From Thamnaconus septentrionalis (lineage: Eukaryota > Chordata > Actinopteri > Tetraodontiformes > Monacanthidae), in the NCBI GenBank assembly GCA_009823395.1, contig CM020514.1, positions 4,962,966 through 5,026,965 on the forward strand: 64,000 nt of DNA, written 5' to 3'. Of the stretch, positions 12,490-23,660 are shown piece after piece. Positions within the stretch are counted from its first letter, which is position 1. Each line of letters starts with the position of its first letter. Under the pieces are notes generated by a model. The model worked only from the letters and a program-made list of their open reading frames with translations. It was not told the DNA's origin and ran no database searches. Position numbers and translations under genes: made by a program.

Positions 12490-12727
12490 GCATCGCTGTA
12501 GCCTCGCGGTAAGAAGGTTGTGGGTTCAAAAATCCCAGGCCTGGGAATTTCTCATTTCTCTCCGTGTCTGCGTGGGCAACCACAGCTTCATCCCACGGTC
12601 TCAAAGACTCGCTCATTAGGCTAGCTGGCAAGTCTCGGTGGGGTGTAGCCCCGCCCCCAGCCAAGGACAGCTGTGATAGGCTCCAGCTCTCCCTCCACCA
12701 TTAGTGGAGGTGATGGATCCATGTAAA
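12490..12727 (+). mobile_element. old, diverged copy of the tRNA-headed SINE
   Basis: Retains parts of the consensus seen at 18.65 kb: GCCTCGCGGTAAGAAGG, GTGGGTTCAA (B-box), TCCGTGTCTGCGTGGG and GATAGGCTCCAGCTC, in the same order, with many substitutions and deletions. The tail is not preserved. Confidence 0.7.
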
Positions 12728-12779
12728 TACTGGCTGCATTTTCCCAACTCCATATGCAGCCAGAGGAGGAAGGTAAACG

Positions 12780-13267
12780 CTAGCTCCTCCAACCACTCCT
12801 CCTCCTCCTCATCATCATCATCATCATCAGTCTGATCACGACCACCTGCTGTCCCAGCTGCTCCGCATCACGGCTCCTCGCTGGCGCACACACGTCAGCA
12901 CCGTTGGGCCGCCAGATTTTTTCCCGCGCCCTCATTCGTCGAGCGAACCCCCCGGTTAGACCGCCATATCCTGGTCGCCGGCCCAGCGAAGGCCGTCGGC
13001 ATCTGTCTCAGACCACAGACTTGTGCTCTAAATGAGGAAGTCTCGCCGTTCCAAGTTCTGACCTTGGAGTCCACCCGGCTGTCACAAACAACCTGGCATC
13101 CCGCGCGCCGCCGCTGTCACTTTCCCTGCAGGTCCGACGACCTTCAGACGTCCTCGTCCTCAGCATGGGCCCCTGGTTTCCTGAACCGCAAGCTGCGTCT
13201 GTCCCTCTGTGCCACTCGGTCCTATTTGCAGCAAAGTTTTAGTCCAAGTGTTGTGGGGCCCCGTTAA
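12780..13267. other. no gene seen
   Basis: CTC/ATC triplet runs near 12796-12826, then a GC-rich stretch at 12870-13260 with CpGs. No supported exon. Confidence 0.55.
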
Positions 13268-13370
13268 GCAGTGGTATTAACATTAAGTATTAACATTCTG
13301 TACTTAAGAAAAAGCACTGATTCAACTCCTTTACTCAAGTGAAAGTACAGATTCTGAAATGTACTGAAAC

Positions 13371-13401
13371 ACACACACACACATATGTACATATGTATAT
13401 A

Positions 13402-13494
<93 letters not shown>

Positions 13495-13567
13495 GTATGT
13501 ATATGTATATATGTATGTATATATATATGTATGTATATGTATATATATGTATATATATATATATATG
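13371..13567. repeat. (CA)/(TA)/(TATG) compound microsatellite
   Basis: Nearly 200 bp of TA-rich repeats. The Tyr/Ile open frames are artefacts. Confidence 0.97.
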
Positions 13568-13861
13568 AAAACATACTTTTTACAATTTTGTTGTACTTTA
13601 ATTTATAATGACAATAAAGGAATTCAGTTTAATTCAATTCAACGTACTGAACAGGTTCTCTATAATAATGCCCCTTTAAAATATCATCCACTTTTATCTT
13701 GAACTGCACAACAGCAATGTAGGGAGTAAAAGTGGAAAAGCTGTCAGAAAAAGAAATACCCGAGTAAAGTACAGATATCTGAAAATCAGCTTCCCTCTAA
13801 TTAAGACGTCCCTCTCTCTTTATTTGTTCATTTTGCTGCATGTTTTGGCATTTTGTTTTGG

Positions 13862-13935
13862 TGTTAATCTGTGAAGCACTTCGGGTCGCATTTTTCATGC
13901 ATGAAAAGTGCTATATAAATAAAGTTTGAAGTACA
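13862..13935 (+). mobile_element. LINE/SINE 3' tail
   Basis: GTGAAGCACTTCGGGTCGC followed by AAAAGTGCTATATAAATAAA is the type of 3' end shared by L2-like LINEs and the SINEs that use them in fish. Confidence 0.55.
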
Positions 13936-13975
13936 GTAATTACAGTATTTGTACTTTGTTACTCTCCACCTCCAC

Positions 13976-15040
13976 CATTAAGTGGGTAAAACATGGACAG
14001 TTCTGGGCCCAGCAGTCAAGCGCGCCCTCAGAGGACTGCCATTAATATGGGATGTGTGTGAAGGGAACCCGAACAAATTTTCAGTCATAGGGCCCAAAGT
14101 TACTCCACTCGCCAAACCGCTCAAGCCACCTTCTCCGTCCTTCCTCCGCCTACATCACCAGAGACCTTCCAGGGTGGTTCACAGGGTTTTTTTTAAACAC
14201 CAACATCACTTACTCGCATCATTTTGCAGCACTCTAGCTCGGTAAATTGCTAGCTAATGACATACAATCTTACTCTAAGCTAACTGAAACGGGGAAACAC
14301 GTGCAGCGTTTGAATAAATGAATTTTGCGCCGTCAACTGCGGCAGCGACGCCGATGCTGCTCACTCGGGCGCCTTCGTCCCTTCATTGAGCCGCCTCCGC
14401 TAATCGTCGCTTGAGCGATAGCTCTTCTGTGTGACTGCCGTGATGTGCTGCGACCAATGAGAATTGGTTTCAGCCCATTGGGCGCTGAGACTGAGGTTTA
14501 CCGTAAAAAAAAAACCCTGTCGTTCATTGATTCCATTGACATTTCACAGTATAGTCTCTCCTCAGATGGAGATACGGGACAAAATTAGTTTATCAGCCAC
14601 TCAGTCCTACTACATGATTTCACCAGACAGATTAAGCAGTTAATTTTTTAATTTTATTCTAGGATGTAAAAAAAAACACTGAGGTCATGACCTCAGTTCC
14701 CTCAGTGTTATTTACGGCCATGCCTGCCTGTCCTCTTTGAAGAGAAAATAAAAGTCATTTCCTGCTACTTGGCTGTAGTGGATGGAAAATGGACCCAATG
14801 ACAGCGGAGTAAACGAGTAAACACGAGATGAATCACGCACACAGCTCATATTCCACATCCTGGACTCGCATAGGGTCCTAATAAAGTCATTAAAGCGGAT
14901 ATTTACAAGTCAGGATGTACATAAGTATTTACCTTTTAATGAGTATTTATAAAACAGTGTCATGATTCCTCTTATTAAGACGTCCTTCTCACAAACCAGA
15001 CCCTCGTTTCTTTTTAACGGTATTTATTAATGGTCTTTTT
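13976..15040. other. no gene seen; contains a receptor-type palindrome
   Basis: Moderately AT-rich DNA apart from the palindrome at 14675-14709. No supported exon. Confidence 0.6.
14675..14709. promoter_or_regulatory. nested palindrome with a perfect AGGTCA inverted repeat
   Basis: 14682-14693 is AGGTCATGACCT, the zero-spaced inverted repeat of the nuclear-receptor half-site known as TREpal. It is the core of an 18-bp perfect palindrome (14679-14696). A second pairing joins AACACTGAGG (14675-14684) to CCTCAGTGTT (14700-14709). The sequence match is exact; receptor binding is inferred. Confidence 0.55.
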
Positions 15041-15760
15041 TATTCATGGTCACGATGGCGTCAGAATCCACAGAGATGAAACTGCAGGCATACCAGTGTC
15101 TTTCAGCAGCGCAGTATTTTTTCCAGGACGACAAACAGGAACTTTACTCAAGTCGACGCAGACGAAAATGCATCATCAACATATTGCAGGGGACTGATTG
15201 GAGCGCAAAATTGCAAAAATCAAAGCCACAAATTTTTAAAAAACCTAGCAACAGAGACTCTGCGTCTTTATCTTCGCTGAAGTGGGCGAGGAAAATGGTT
15301 TGCTAACCAGTGCCGCGGTCAAACGACGAGGCGCGGACATTTCTGTGCTCCCGATGGACATTAAGGAAGTGACCCGCAACCAGGAGGTCCGTCAGTTCTC
15401 CAAGATGATGGAAACTCACGGGTACCAGGAAATAGGAAAACAGGATCAAGAGACGCTAAGAAAAACGGAAAAACCTAAAAGATTACCGTAACACAAATGC
15501 GCTAACGTAACATCTTTACGTCAAGGGTCTTTCAGGCTCGTCCGACTCCGGCTGCAACGAATTGATAGCAAACTGTCGGGGAAAACGTCCACAGCCGAGG
15601 CGAGGCGAGGCATTTTGAATTGCACAGCGGTGGATGAGATTTCGGCGGGCTGATATTTTACAGCCTTGAGGACAACTAACGAAGCGTCATGCTGGTCTCC
15701 GGTCTGTTCACCTCCGAGACTGCGACCGCTAGCAGCCACAGCCGAACACGATTACTAAAT
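15041..15760. other. unassigned moderately GC-rich segment with two short open frames
   Basis: Plus-strand frames at 15046-15306 (86 codons) and 15282-15491 (69 codons) overlap by 25 bases in different frames and read as charged, non-repetitive peptides (for example SRRRRKCIINILQG and KEVTRNQEVRQFSKMMETHG). I recognise no family. It could be a decayed transposon ORF. The strand and function are uncertain. Confidence 0.3.
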
Positions 15761-16220
15761 TAATTAGACCAGTCCAACATGTTATAAGACCCCCCCTTTG
15801 CCACCTTTGTTTAGCTCACAGCGCTACCGAGATTACTTATTTAGGGAAATGTTATTACACACTACGTTGATTAATTGCGATTCTTTCGTGAGCAGTTCAC
15901 CGAGACACCCGCCAGCGGAGTGTCAAATTGAACCTGTAATGAACAGCTATTTCTCAAGAGTTTATGAAACCCCGAACCTGGAGAAGGTCGACTCTGGTAC
16001 ACAGCCGTAAATTGGCGTCTGTGTTTTTTTTGTTTGTTTGTTTGTTTTGTTTTTTTCGCCTGCTAATGGCCGTCAAGCTACAACCAGGGATGCCGCCAGT
16101 GATCGAGCTTCTCCGGTCAACGTGGAAACAAACGCTTGATATCACATGATGCTGTTTACACGGAGGCTGACCCGCTGTTGGGAAATGAAGCCCAATATGC
16201 AAACAAAAACACCACAGGCG

Positions 16221-16221
<1 letters not shown>

Positions 16222-16274
<53 letters not shown>
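16222..16274 (+). repeat. (GT)n microsatellite
   Basis: About 25 GT units with one GC interruption. Confidence 0.97.
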
Positions 16275-16277
<3 letters not shown>

Positions 16278-16669
16278 GGAAACACACGGAGACACACACA
16301 CACTTTTCCATTACTGGGAGAATCGCCCTGGGAGTCGGAGGTACTGCGGAGGCAGTAACAGTTTTAGTTAATGCAATAGGCTCTTTTGCGCTGGGGGGGG
16401 GGGCGAGAACAGAAACCCATTTTCTTTCTGGGCGGACGACGGGGCTCGAGCTCCGCGGTGAAAAAAAAATAAAGTAAAGGAATGGAAAAAAAAATCCACT
16501 CGCCGCTTTGTTCGGGGAGCGCAAGGAAGTGGTGTCTCTCCATGTGAAGCGAATGAAAAAGGAGGTTTGGTTTGCGTGTGACTTGTTGAAAAGGCGTCAA
16601 TAATAGTGCGTCGCCGAAACGTGGCAGGATCCCGTAAATCTCCTCCGCAGGAACAAAACGCGGGCGCGC

Positions 16670-16692
16670 GCACACACACACACACACACACG
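16670..16692 (+). repeat. (CA)n microsatellite
   Basis: About 11 CA units after a short GCGC run. Confidence 0.9.
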
Positions 16693-16788
16693 AATCAGTA
16701 CCTTCGATGTAAGGATTCCATTTATTGCATGTAGGGTAAATAAATTACATCATTCTTGCAGGACTGAATTTGCTTATGTTGTGCACGT

Positions 16789-16812
16789 TTGTGTGTGTGT
16801 GTGTGTGTGTGT
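16789..16812 (+). repeat. (GT)n microsatellite
   Basis: About 12 GT units. Confidence 0.9.
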
Positions 16813-16819
16813 TTTTGCG

Positions 16820-17250
16820 TGCGCGCTTTACGTCCTAATTTAGCCTCGCCTCCTCCTGCCAGGCTAACAAAGACTGAGAAGCTTAAAAGCCTATTTATAC
16901 ATGCCGGCAGGGCGGCGTGTATTGGAGAGGGGCCCTTCTTTAGCGTCAGTACGAAAAACACTTTGGTGAAAAAGCTTCCACTCGGATCATCTAACGGCGG
17001 CGCGACGCGCTAACAAACCAACGTGCTTTGTTTTATTTTTCCCACGGACAATGGATTAGAAATAAGCACCGCTTTGTGGTAAACGAGTCCATGAATTTCA
17101 TTGACCGGGAATGTGAGGAAGTTCGTGAAGCAAGATTTTGCAACTTCATGGTGATCGCCTTCAAGTCGCAATGGACTTCCAAGTGTCTGACTTGCTCCAA
17201 TCTGATGTCGCCTGGTTGGAGGAGTATGACACGACCAATTGGCATTCTTC
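16820..17250. other. unique sequence, possible conserved element
   Basis: Contains CTATTTATAC (MEF2-like) at about 16889 and balanced GC, without repeats. No supported exon. Weak evidence only. Confidence 0.25.
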
Positions 17251-17299
17251 GAAGAGACGGAGAGGCGGAGCTACTGCTGCTAGCTTGGAAACAGTGAAG

Positions 17300-18600
17300 G
17301 TGCAGGTGGAGGTGCTGGTGAGGTCATGATCAGAACTGGACAATAGACAGACACGGGTCTCACCAGCAGGAAGCCTCCATTTCCATTGGCCCTTGAAGCT
17401 GGAATTGGGCGAGGTACTCGCCAATGTGTACCCATAATGTATATTTATGGCATGGTATAAGAACAACTTTCTAGTAAGACTGTTTCTAGTGGTAGTACAG
17501 GTACTCGTTTCTAGTAACGCAAGAACAGACTAACGCCAAGACTCAAAGAGGTTCATTTTTATTGTCTTATGTTCAAATAAGACTCGCGGCTCTTTTATCC
17601 AGACAGGCAGTATGAACGGCAGCGAGGTGTTTGTACTTTCTTTGCTTTACGGCTGGCGTCTCGCAGTCTTCTTCAGAAGCCTCGCCTGACAGCCCTGACG
17701 TGTCCTTACATCAGCTGCTCTCCAAGGACTGAGAAGGCATTTATGAGAGGTGAGATGATTCTGTGAGAGAGACGTTGTGCTCTCGCACACCTGGGAGCCA
17801 TCAGATGGCCGAGGGCGTCCTCTACAATACACATACTTTTTAGGTAAGCTTCTACAATAACAACATGTCTCAGCCTTTGTCAAGTCACACTGTGAGGTGG
17901 CAACAGGGGTGGTAGATATAGATGAGGAGCAGGTACGCACCTGGTAATCGTCAGCCACTAATCACCTGCAAGCAGAAGGAAAATTAAAAATTAAAAATTA
18001 AAAAAATCTAAAATTTTGAATTACAACAAAATGTGAGAAATAAGTCAGAAGAATATATACATTTTTACCATTATGGAAACATAGCAGTTGCGCATCAGCC
18101 CATAAAAGCATCATAAGCAAAAACTGACTGATCTATATTTTGACCCTCTTTATTGTACAATACAACAAAGCTGTTACAAGAAGCACTTCAGATCGTATTC
18201 AATATTAAGACCGTTAGGTGTTAGTGTGTTAAGATTATTATGCACATGGAAGCGTTCTGTCCTTCGTAAGAGATTATCCAGATTTCCACCTCTCCTTCTC
18301 TGAAGGACCTATACCTATGTACGTCAGTGAGGAGATGGGATGAGTTTCCTCAATAAAATGAGCAGCCACAGGGTAATTTAAGTTCTTACAACTAACTACT
18401 TCTGTCTCAATCTCTGTTTCTATCTCTTCATTTTTTTTTTTGTATTTCCTTTTCACCCCAACCAGTCAAAGTAGACGTCCGACCTCCAGAGTCGGGGTCC
18501 GGTCCAAGTTTATTCACATTGGGGATTTTTTTCCCCGGCCCCCTTTTGCCTCCTGCTTGCCCTTATATGTTAGTTTTCTCTTGGATTGTGCAAAGAACTT
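17300..18600. other. no gene seen
   Basis: 17520-17960 has retroelement-like composition but no recognisable protein on either strand. 17980-18600 is AT-rich with AAATT repeats near 17982-18003. Confidence 0.5.
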
Positions 18601-18614
18601 CAAGTCATTTTTAC

Positions 18615-18650
<36 letters not shown>
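18615..18650 (+). repeat. (ATTG)9 tetranucleotide repeat
   Basis: Nine units directly abutting the 5' end of the SINE. Confidence 0.95.
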
Positions 18651-18651
<1 letters not shown>

Positions 18652-19034
18652 CGGGGCGACACGGTGGCGCAGTGGTTAGCGCTGCCGCCTCACAGCAAGA
18701 AGGTCGTGGGTTCGATTCCGGGGCCCGGGCCTGGGGCCTTTCCGTGTGGAGTTTGCAGGTTCTCCCCGTGTCTGCGTGGGTTCTCTCCGGGTTCTCCGGC
18801 TTCCTCCCACACTCCAAAAACATGCATGTGAGGTCAATTGAACAGTGTAAATTGTCCGCAGGTGTGCATGTGAGTGTGAATGGTTGTTTGTTTCTATGTG
18901 GCCCTGCGATGAACTGGCGACTTGTCCAGGGTGTCACCCTGCCTTCGCCCTAAGACAGCTGGGATAGGCTCCAGCAGACCCAGTGACCCTGAATAGGAAT
19001 AAGCGGGTATAGAAGATGAATGAATGAATGAATG
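18651..19034 (+). mobile_element. near full-length tRNA-headed SINE
   Basis: The head carries a pol III A-box-like GTGGCGCAGTGGTTAGCG (from about 18663) and a B-box GGTTCGATTCC (from about 18709), typical of a tRNA-derived promoter. The body has TTTGCAGGTTCTCCCCGTGT, CTCCGGCTTCCTCCCACACT and GGGATAGGCTCCAGC, and the tail is (TGAA)n. This repeat type is very common in percomorph fish. No coding capacity; mobilised by a partner LINE (family knowledge). Confidence 0.85.
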
Positions 19035-20005
19035 ATCTTCAATTTGATCTTCAATTTTTGCCAGAAAAATGGCCCAGTTTTTCTACAAACAGGCTAATTG
19101 CCAATTAAATGATCTGTGCACAGCTTTAACTCACAACAGTGCTGTTGTATTGGATTGAAAATTCTAACTTGGTCCTGCTCGTGCCAGAATTTCTAGCTTC
19201 ATGTGTTTGTTTGTAATGGCAAAAACAGTTGTTAAGCTGTTGTTGATAATTAATTTAATTGAGTTTGAGAGTCAGGTTCTGGGCAAGGTTTTTGCCCTCT
19301 GAAATTGCCGATTTTTCCTCGTCCTAATTGGCTATGAGGACACGGTCGAGAGCCGCTCGGCAGGTAAAGTGCTCCGAGGTCGCTACGTTACGATGGGCCG
19401 TCACGCCAATAAAGCAGACTCGACCCCGTGTGACGTCTGACGTGAATTTGAAGGCTCTGTTCTTCCTCCGGGGTCTTTGCCACACAAACAACATGATGAT
19501 CTGTCCTATTTCCCGCTGCAGCCAGACACCTGGGGCGACACTTCCCCACAGCCCTGCCCTGTTTTGTTGTTGTTGTTGTCGTCGTTTTTTTGCTCGGCTG
19601 GTTCAGACAGCCCCGGTGCCCGACGCGCAGCCACATCAGCGGCGTGTCAGTCGGCTAAGCAGCCTCGCCGCGCCGCCGCCGCTGCAGGAAGTCGTCTAAT
19701 CAGAGGCATCTCGCCGCCGCCGCCGCCTCCTCGCCACACGCCCCCACATGCGGCTGATGTCAAGATGGATATTGATTCAGACTGAGGTGCAACAGCAGGA
19801 CAAGGACAGAAAGAAAGAAGAAGGAGAGAAAATGCCTGTTTTCCAGCACATTGTTTGGAGGCGTTGAAGCAGCGGCCACACAGGGGACAGTGTGTAATCG
19901 CACTCCTGCTACTGGGCAGGGAAAAAAAACATTTTTTAGATTTGTCATCCGTAGCTCCACTCTCAACAATTTAGTGATGATTCGAGAGAGGTGGCAAAAG
20001 TTATT
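19035..20005. other. no gene seen
   Basis: GTT runs near 19561-19585 and a CCG-rich patch at 19668-19735 in otherwise ordinary DNA. No supported exon. Confidence 0.6.
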
Positions 20006-20012
20006 TCCGAGG

Positions 20013-20383
20013 CTCGCACCGACACCGGTATTGCGTATAAGTAGCACTACCAGGGTTGAGTGCTCTACACGTACACGTAAAATACGTGCCGATACTGCAA
20101 CACAGATACCAGCTTATGCCACTTTTCGGAAATGTTAGTATATGACAATTTTGTTAAGTCTGTGTTTGTACTGCAGCGAAACCTGTGACAGTCACACATG
20201 TTCTAGAAAAACATTCTGAGGAACGTAGTTCAAATAACAGAACATATGTGGGGAAAAGAAATCAAAGTAATTCTACCATGTGTAATGGAATTGTTATAAA
20301 CTCGGAATCGGTACTGGTGTCAGTGACGACTGAAATGCAACGACTCGTTCTGTTAAAAAGCGCCTGGTATTGGTGCATCCCAA
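20013..20383. mobile_element. hAT-like MITE, copy A
   Basis: Ends at right with TATTGGTGCATCCC, the complement of the GGGATGCACCGATA-type hAT terminus common in teleosts. The internal stretch from GTTTGTACTGCAG through TAGAAAAACATTCTGAGGA is shared with copy B at 32.8 kb. No transposase. Confidence 0.6.
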
Positions 20384-20394
20384 GTATTCACCCT

Positions 20395-20700
20395 TTGAAC
20401 TTAAGCAAAAGTACGGATACTTGTGTAAAATAATTACTCTAGCAAAAGTAAGTAAGTAAGTACTGAAACAACTTCTTTACTCAAGTAACAGTAAGAAAGT
20501 ACAGGTTCTGAAATATACTTAAGTTTTAAAATAAAAAACAGAATTTGTGTCTTTTAGACACTCAAAACACAAAAGCAACGAGCATGTTTTTCCAGGGGAA
20601 GGAGCAGAACATACACATAGATGTACTGCAGATACCAGTACCTGAAAAAAATCTGTTCGGCTACAGTAACAAAGTATTTATACTTTGTCGCTTCTCGTGT
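20395..20700. mobile_element. 'ACTCAAGTAACAGTA' type MITE
   Basis: Contains GCAAAAGTACGGATACTTG, TTTACTCAAGTAACAGTAAG and, at the right, AAAGTATTTATACTTTGT, resembling the two ends of the same element family as at 13.3 and 36.4 kb. Confidence 0.5.
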
Positions 20701-20737
20701 GTAGATTTTATTATGTCATACTCTAGGGGGCGGCGGC

Positions 20738-20770
20738 GAGTGTGTGTGTGTGTGTGTGTGGGGGGGGGGG
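20738..20770 (+). repeat. (GT)n then G-run
   Basis: About 11 GT units followed by about ten G bases. Confidence 0.95.
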
Positions 20771-20982
20771 GTTGATGAATCGCACCACTGAGCAATGCAC
20801 CTGCTGTTTACGACAATACGCTTTCGGCTGCTTGCCATCTGCTGCTGCAGACTTGAGTAAATTTGGACGATTATCAACATTTTATCACATTGGATTGAAT
20901 ATTTCCCCCACACGCCCTCAAAAAAAAAAAGTAGCAAACAAGTTTTGTTTTTGATTGTTTTCTTTTCTCCCAAGACCTTAGA

Positions 20983-21004
<22 letters not shown>

Positions 21005-21013
<9 letters not shown>

Positions 21014-21032
21014 AAATAAATAAATAAATAAA
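21005..21032 (+). repeat. poly(T) followed by (AAAT)n
   Basis: A 27-base T run at 20983-21009 continues into AAAT/TAAA units. Confidence 0.9.
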
Positions 21033-21204
21033 CTCTGGCATGACTTTAATAACCAAGTGTTTTTAATAATGGTGAGAGAAAAGAAATTGTTTGGGCCGAT
21101 GTTGGTTTGACCAGTGTGTTAAGACCCACAGCTGCCACCCCGTCTTGATTTAAATGGTTTTTCGCAGAGTGACCGCAAGATGCCAAAATGGCCTTGACGT
21201 CCCA

Positions 21205-21240
21205 CCAGCCCCGCCTGCCCGCCCGCCCGCCCGCCCGCCC
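21205..21240 (+). repeat. (GCCC)n repeat
   Basis: About seven GCCC units. Confidence 0.95.
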
Positions 21241-21475
21241 TCCATCAGCAGGCTGATTATCTAGAGTGGTCTCTGAAATCAGTCGCAGACAGAAGCGAGT
21301 TTGTCGGAGGAATTTATGAATATTCTATCTTCATCAGCCTTTCTGCTTTATTTCAGTGTTTTCCTGGGCCGCAGCAGGCCCTGCACCAATGATTTCCATC
21401 AAAGACGTGTCTGGCCGCCCCAAAGTGTTTGTTCCCCTGCCCTCGTCTCAGACATCAGCCATGGGGTGTGCTGGT
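21241..21475. promoter_or_regulatory. candidate conserved non-coding element
   Basis: Apparently unique sequence with CTGATTATCTAGAG, GAATTTATGAATATTC (inverted GAATATTCATAAATTC) and CTTCATCAGCCTTTCTGC, lacking repeats and open frames. The role is inferred. Confidence 0.35.
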
Positions 21476-21479
21476 AGAC

Positions 21480-22050
21480 AAACGTCTGTTCCAAGTTACT
21501 CTTTGAATTATTAAAACGATATGCAAGCGCAACGTCCACTTTGGTCCCATCCAGTTTTGTGTGGTCCGGATTAGTTCTTAATTGTTTCTAATTAGAGAGA
21601 ATGAGCACGTGAGAACGGCTGCAGACAACCCCAACAAGTGAGCTACTGTGTCATACAGGACTAGTATTGCACACTGCTCCGTTTTGATGTTTTTCCATTA
21701 GATGGCAGCACCGGCTATTTCAGTACCAAAGCAATTCTATTATTCAGGGCCCCTTTCATGTCCGTGGGTTTTATTTAACAGTTTTAATGAATAGCTAAAT
21801 ATGTCATCATAATCTAGCTATCATAAATAATTTATTTTAATACATAAAGTCGGTGACATCATTTTTTTTCTCCAGAAAATTCAAATGATGTACTGGTTCC
21901 TGCTGTTTGAGTGCCGTCTGTTTTTCTCAATATCAAATTTAGTTCCTCATTGTTAAAAATTAACCTCAGTTTACATTATTTTTGACATCATTTTAGTATT
22001 ATTAGACCATGAAAAGTAAACTAAAAACCTTTCAAAAGATTTTTTTTTTT
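21480..22050. other. no gene seen
   Basis: AT-rich. Nothing recognisable. Confidence 0.65.
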
Positions 22051-22064
22051 TTCAAATGTGAAGC

Positions 22065-22270
22065 ACTGACAGCCAAATCGAATCGAGCCGAGTTCAGTTG
22101 AGCGGCGCTACGACTGTGTGATGAAAAAGCCCCCATTAGCTCACAAAGTCTGATGCCTTGTTCAGCCCAAACGCCGTAAACGTGTTTGGGGCTCGTTAAC
22201 AGGCATTTGTTGGCCAATTTTTCACCCCTCTGACGGAGGAGCAATAAGAGGAGGGCGGCGGCTCTTCTCT
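22065..22270. promoter_or_regulatory. candidate conserved non-coding element
   Basis: Apparently unique block with forkhead-like GTAAACGTGTTTGG, a GTTAAC at about 22195 and GCATTTGTTGGCCAAT. No splice-flanked frame. The role is inferred. Confidence 0.35.
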
Positions 22271-22581
22271 TTCATTTAAACAGTGTTGTGATCTTTTCCG
22301 TGCCGCAGGTTTCCTTCGCTACAACAGCGATGGTCGAACACAGTCCGGGACAAGTTAGCAGTGGGCGAAATGGACCAAGTTCTTGGTCGTTTGAAGACGT
22401 TTCGACTCTCATCCAAAAGGGCTTCCTGTGTTCTCAAATTGGTTGAGTTGAGTCGCAGGCCTGGGACTCCCCAAACCAGTTTCTTACTACTACTTTTCTC
22501 TCTGGCTTTGATGTATAATTCCCGCTTAAGTTTTTCTTTTTTTCATTTTGTTTCCATCCTCAGACAGAAACAAAACAATTC

Positions 22582-22756
22582 CGTTATTAACGCGTTATTT
22601 TTTTTTGCGTAATTAAGGCGTTATTAATGTGTTATTAACACGTTTATATCGTGTTATCAACACATTATTAACGCATTATTAACGTGTTATCAACGCATTA
22701 TTAACGTGTTATCAACACATTATTAACGTGTTATTAACGCATTCTTCGACAGCCCT
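22582..22756 (+). repeat. 11/22-bp minisatellite
   Basis: Alternating 11-bp units of the types gcattattaac and gtgttatcaac, in places forming a 22-bp higher-order period, ending in TCGACAGCCCTA. That end resembles the TAGGGCTGTC terminus of hAT elements, so the array may have grown inside one. Confidence 0.8.
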
Positions 22757-23059
22757 AATAAAAACCAAATTTGTTATGCATCAATAGTGAACGACTGACC
22801 GGCAACATTCAGGGCAACGCTGAGCAGAGCAGCCGAGCAAACAGCCAATACTGTCGGATGTTCAAATAAAAAAAATAAACAGTGAGGGAGTTTTGAAAGC
22901 GCTTGCGTCCTTCCTGTGTACCCCCTCTTCAGCGCGTCTTCCAGCTCCGTTTTCTTCAGGGAATCTCTTTTGTGCTCCCCCTAACTTTACGTATGAAAGT
23001 GTTTTTTTCTGAGCGTTTGAACAGAGTCGTCTATTCTCCTGCCGCCCCTGGGACAGGAT

Positions 23060-23660
23060 CCATTCTGTGTATACTTGATTAAATAAAACCCTCGGCCAAT
23101 GTGTTGGGACGTGTCCACGGACTGCTGGAGACGCTCAGCTCCACAACCTCCTCTAATAAACAGAGTATTTTTAGGCAGCGCCGCACATTTTTTCACATCA
23201 GACGCCTATTTCGTTTATTTCTTTTTATTTCTAATAAAGCTGAAATAAATCCATTACAGCTTTTTTCCCCCCTCTATGGAGCAATCTAGCGTGCCAGGCT
23301 TTAAATAAGTATAATTAGAAGCCATTTTAAAGATGCTGGAAAAAAAGAAAAGAAGCTTTTGCCGCAATAAACTCAATGTCGTGAAAGCTGTGATCAAAGT
23401 TCAGCTATGCTCTATCATGTCTCGCCCCTTTTGATCCTTCGGCGATGAATTATGCTTTTTATTGTTCTGAAAATTTTTCCATGGCCCCCGTTCGGCGCAT
23501 CCCCAGGCTACCAAATGCCACGGTAATGCTGAGGAACGTGGAAAAGCTTCATTTTCTCGGCAATAACCATTTCACGCTGGCAATAACGGTCTCGGCTGCA
23601 AGCTCGCCTTACTCGCATATGCAAACTTTTATTGACTCCTGCTGTCTTTATTTGGATCGG
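23060..23660. promoter_or_regulatory. candidate conserved non-coding element(s)
   Basis: Largely repeat-free, with ATAAAACCCTCGGCCAATGT near 23083, AGCTGAAATAAATCCATTAC near 23239 and CGGCGATGAATTATGCTTTT near 23441, each in non-coding context. Possibly two elements. The function is inferred. Confidence 0.35.

Larger units (their letters stand above)
13268..13975. mobile_element. composite MITE with an internal TA microsatellite
   Basis: The left edge (CAGTGGTATTAAC..., ACTCAAGTGAAAGTAC) and right edge (GTATTTGTACTTTGTTAC, CCTCCACCATTA) resemble the two ends of the common teleost 'ACTTAAGTAAAAGTAC' inverted-repeat element. It is interrupted by (TA/TATG) repeats at 13371-13567 and by the 3' tail of another retroelement. 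Confidence 0.5.

Noticed and set aside
18651..18725. Possible tRNA gene
   Set aside because: A and B boxes are present, but no cloverleaf closes and the sequence continues into a SINE body.
18648..18953. 101-codon frame across the SINE
   Set aside because: SINEs do not encode protein. The same peptide recurs at 42.6 kb because the repeat does.
22582..22756. CRISPR-like regular repeat array
   Set aside because: It is a tandem 11-bp minisatellite without unique spacers, in a vertebrate genome.
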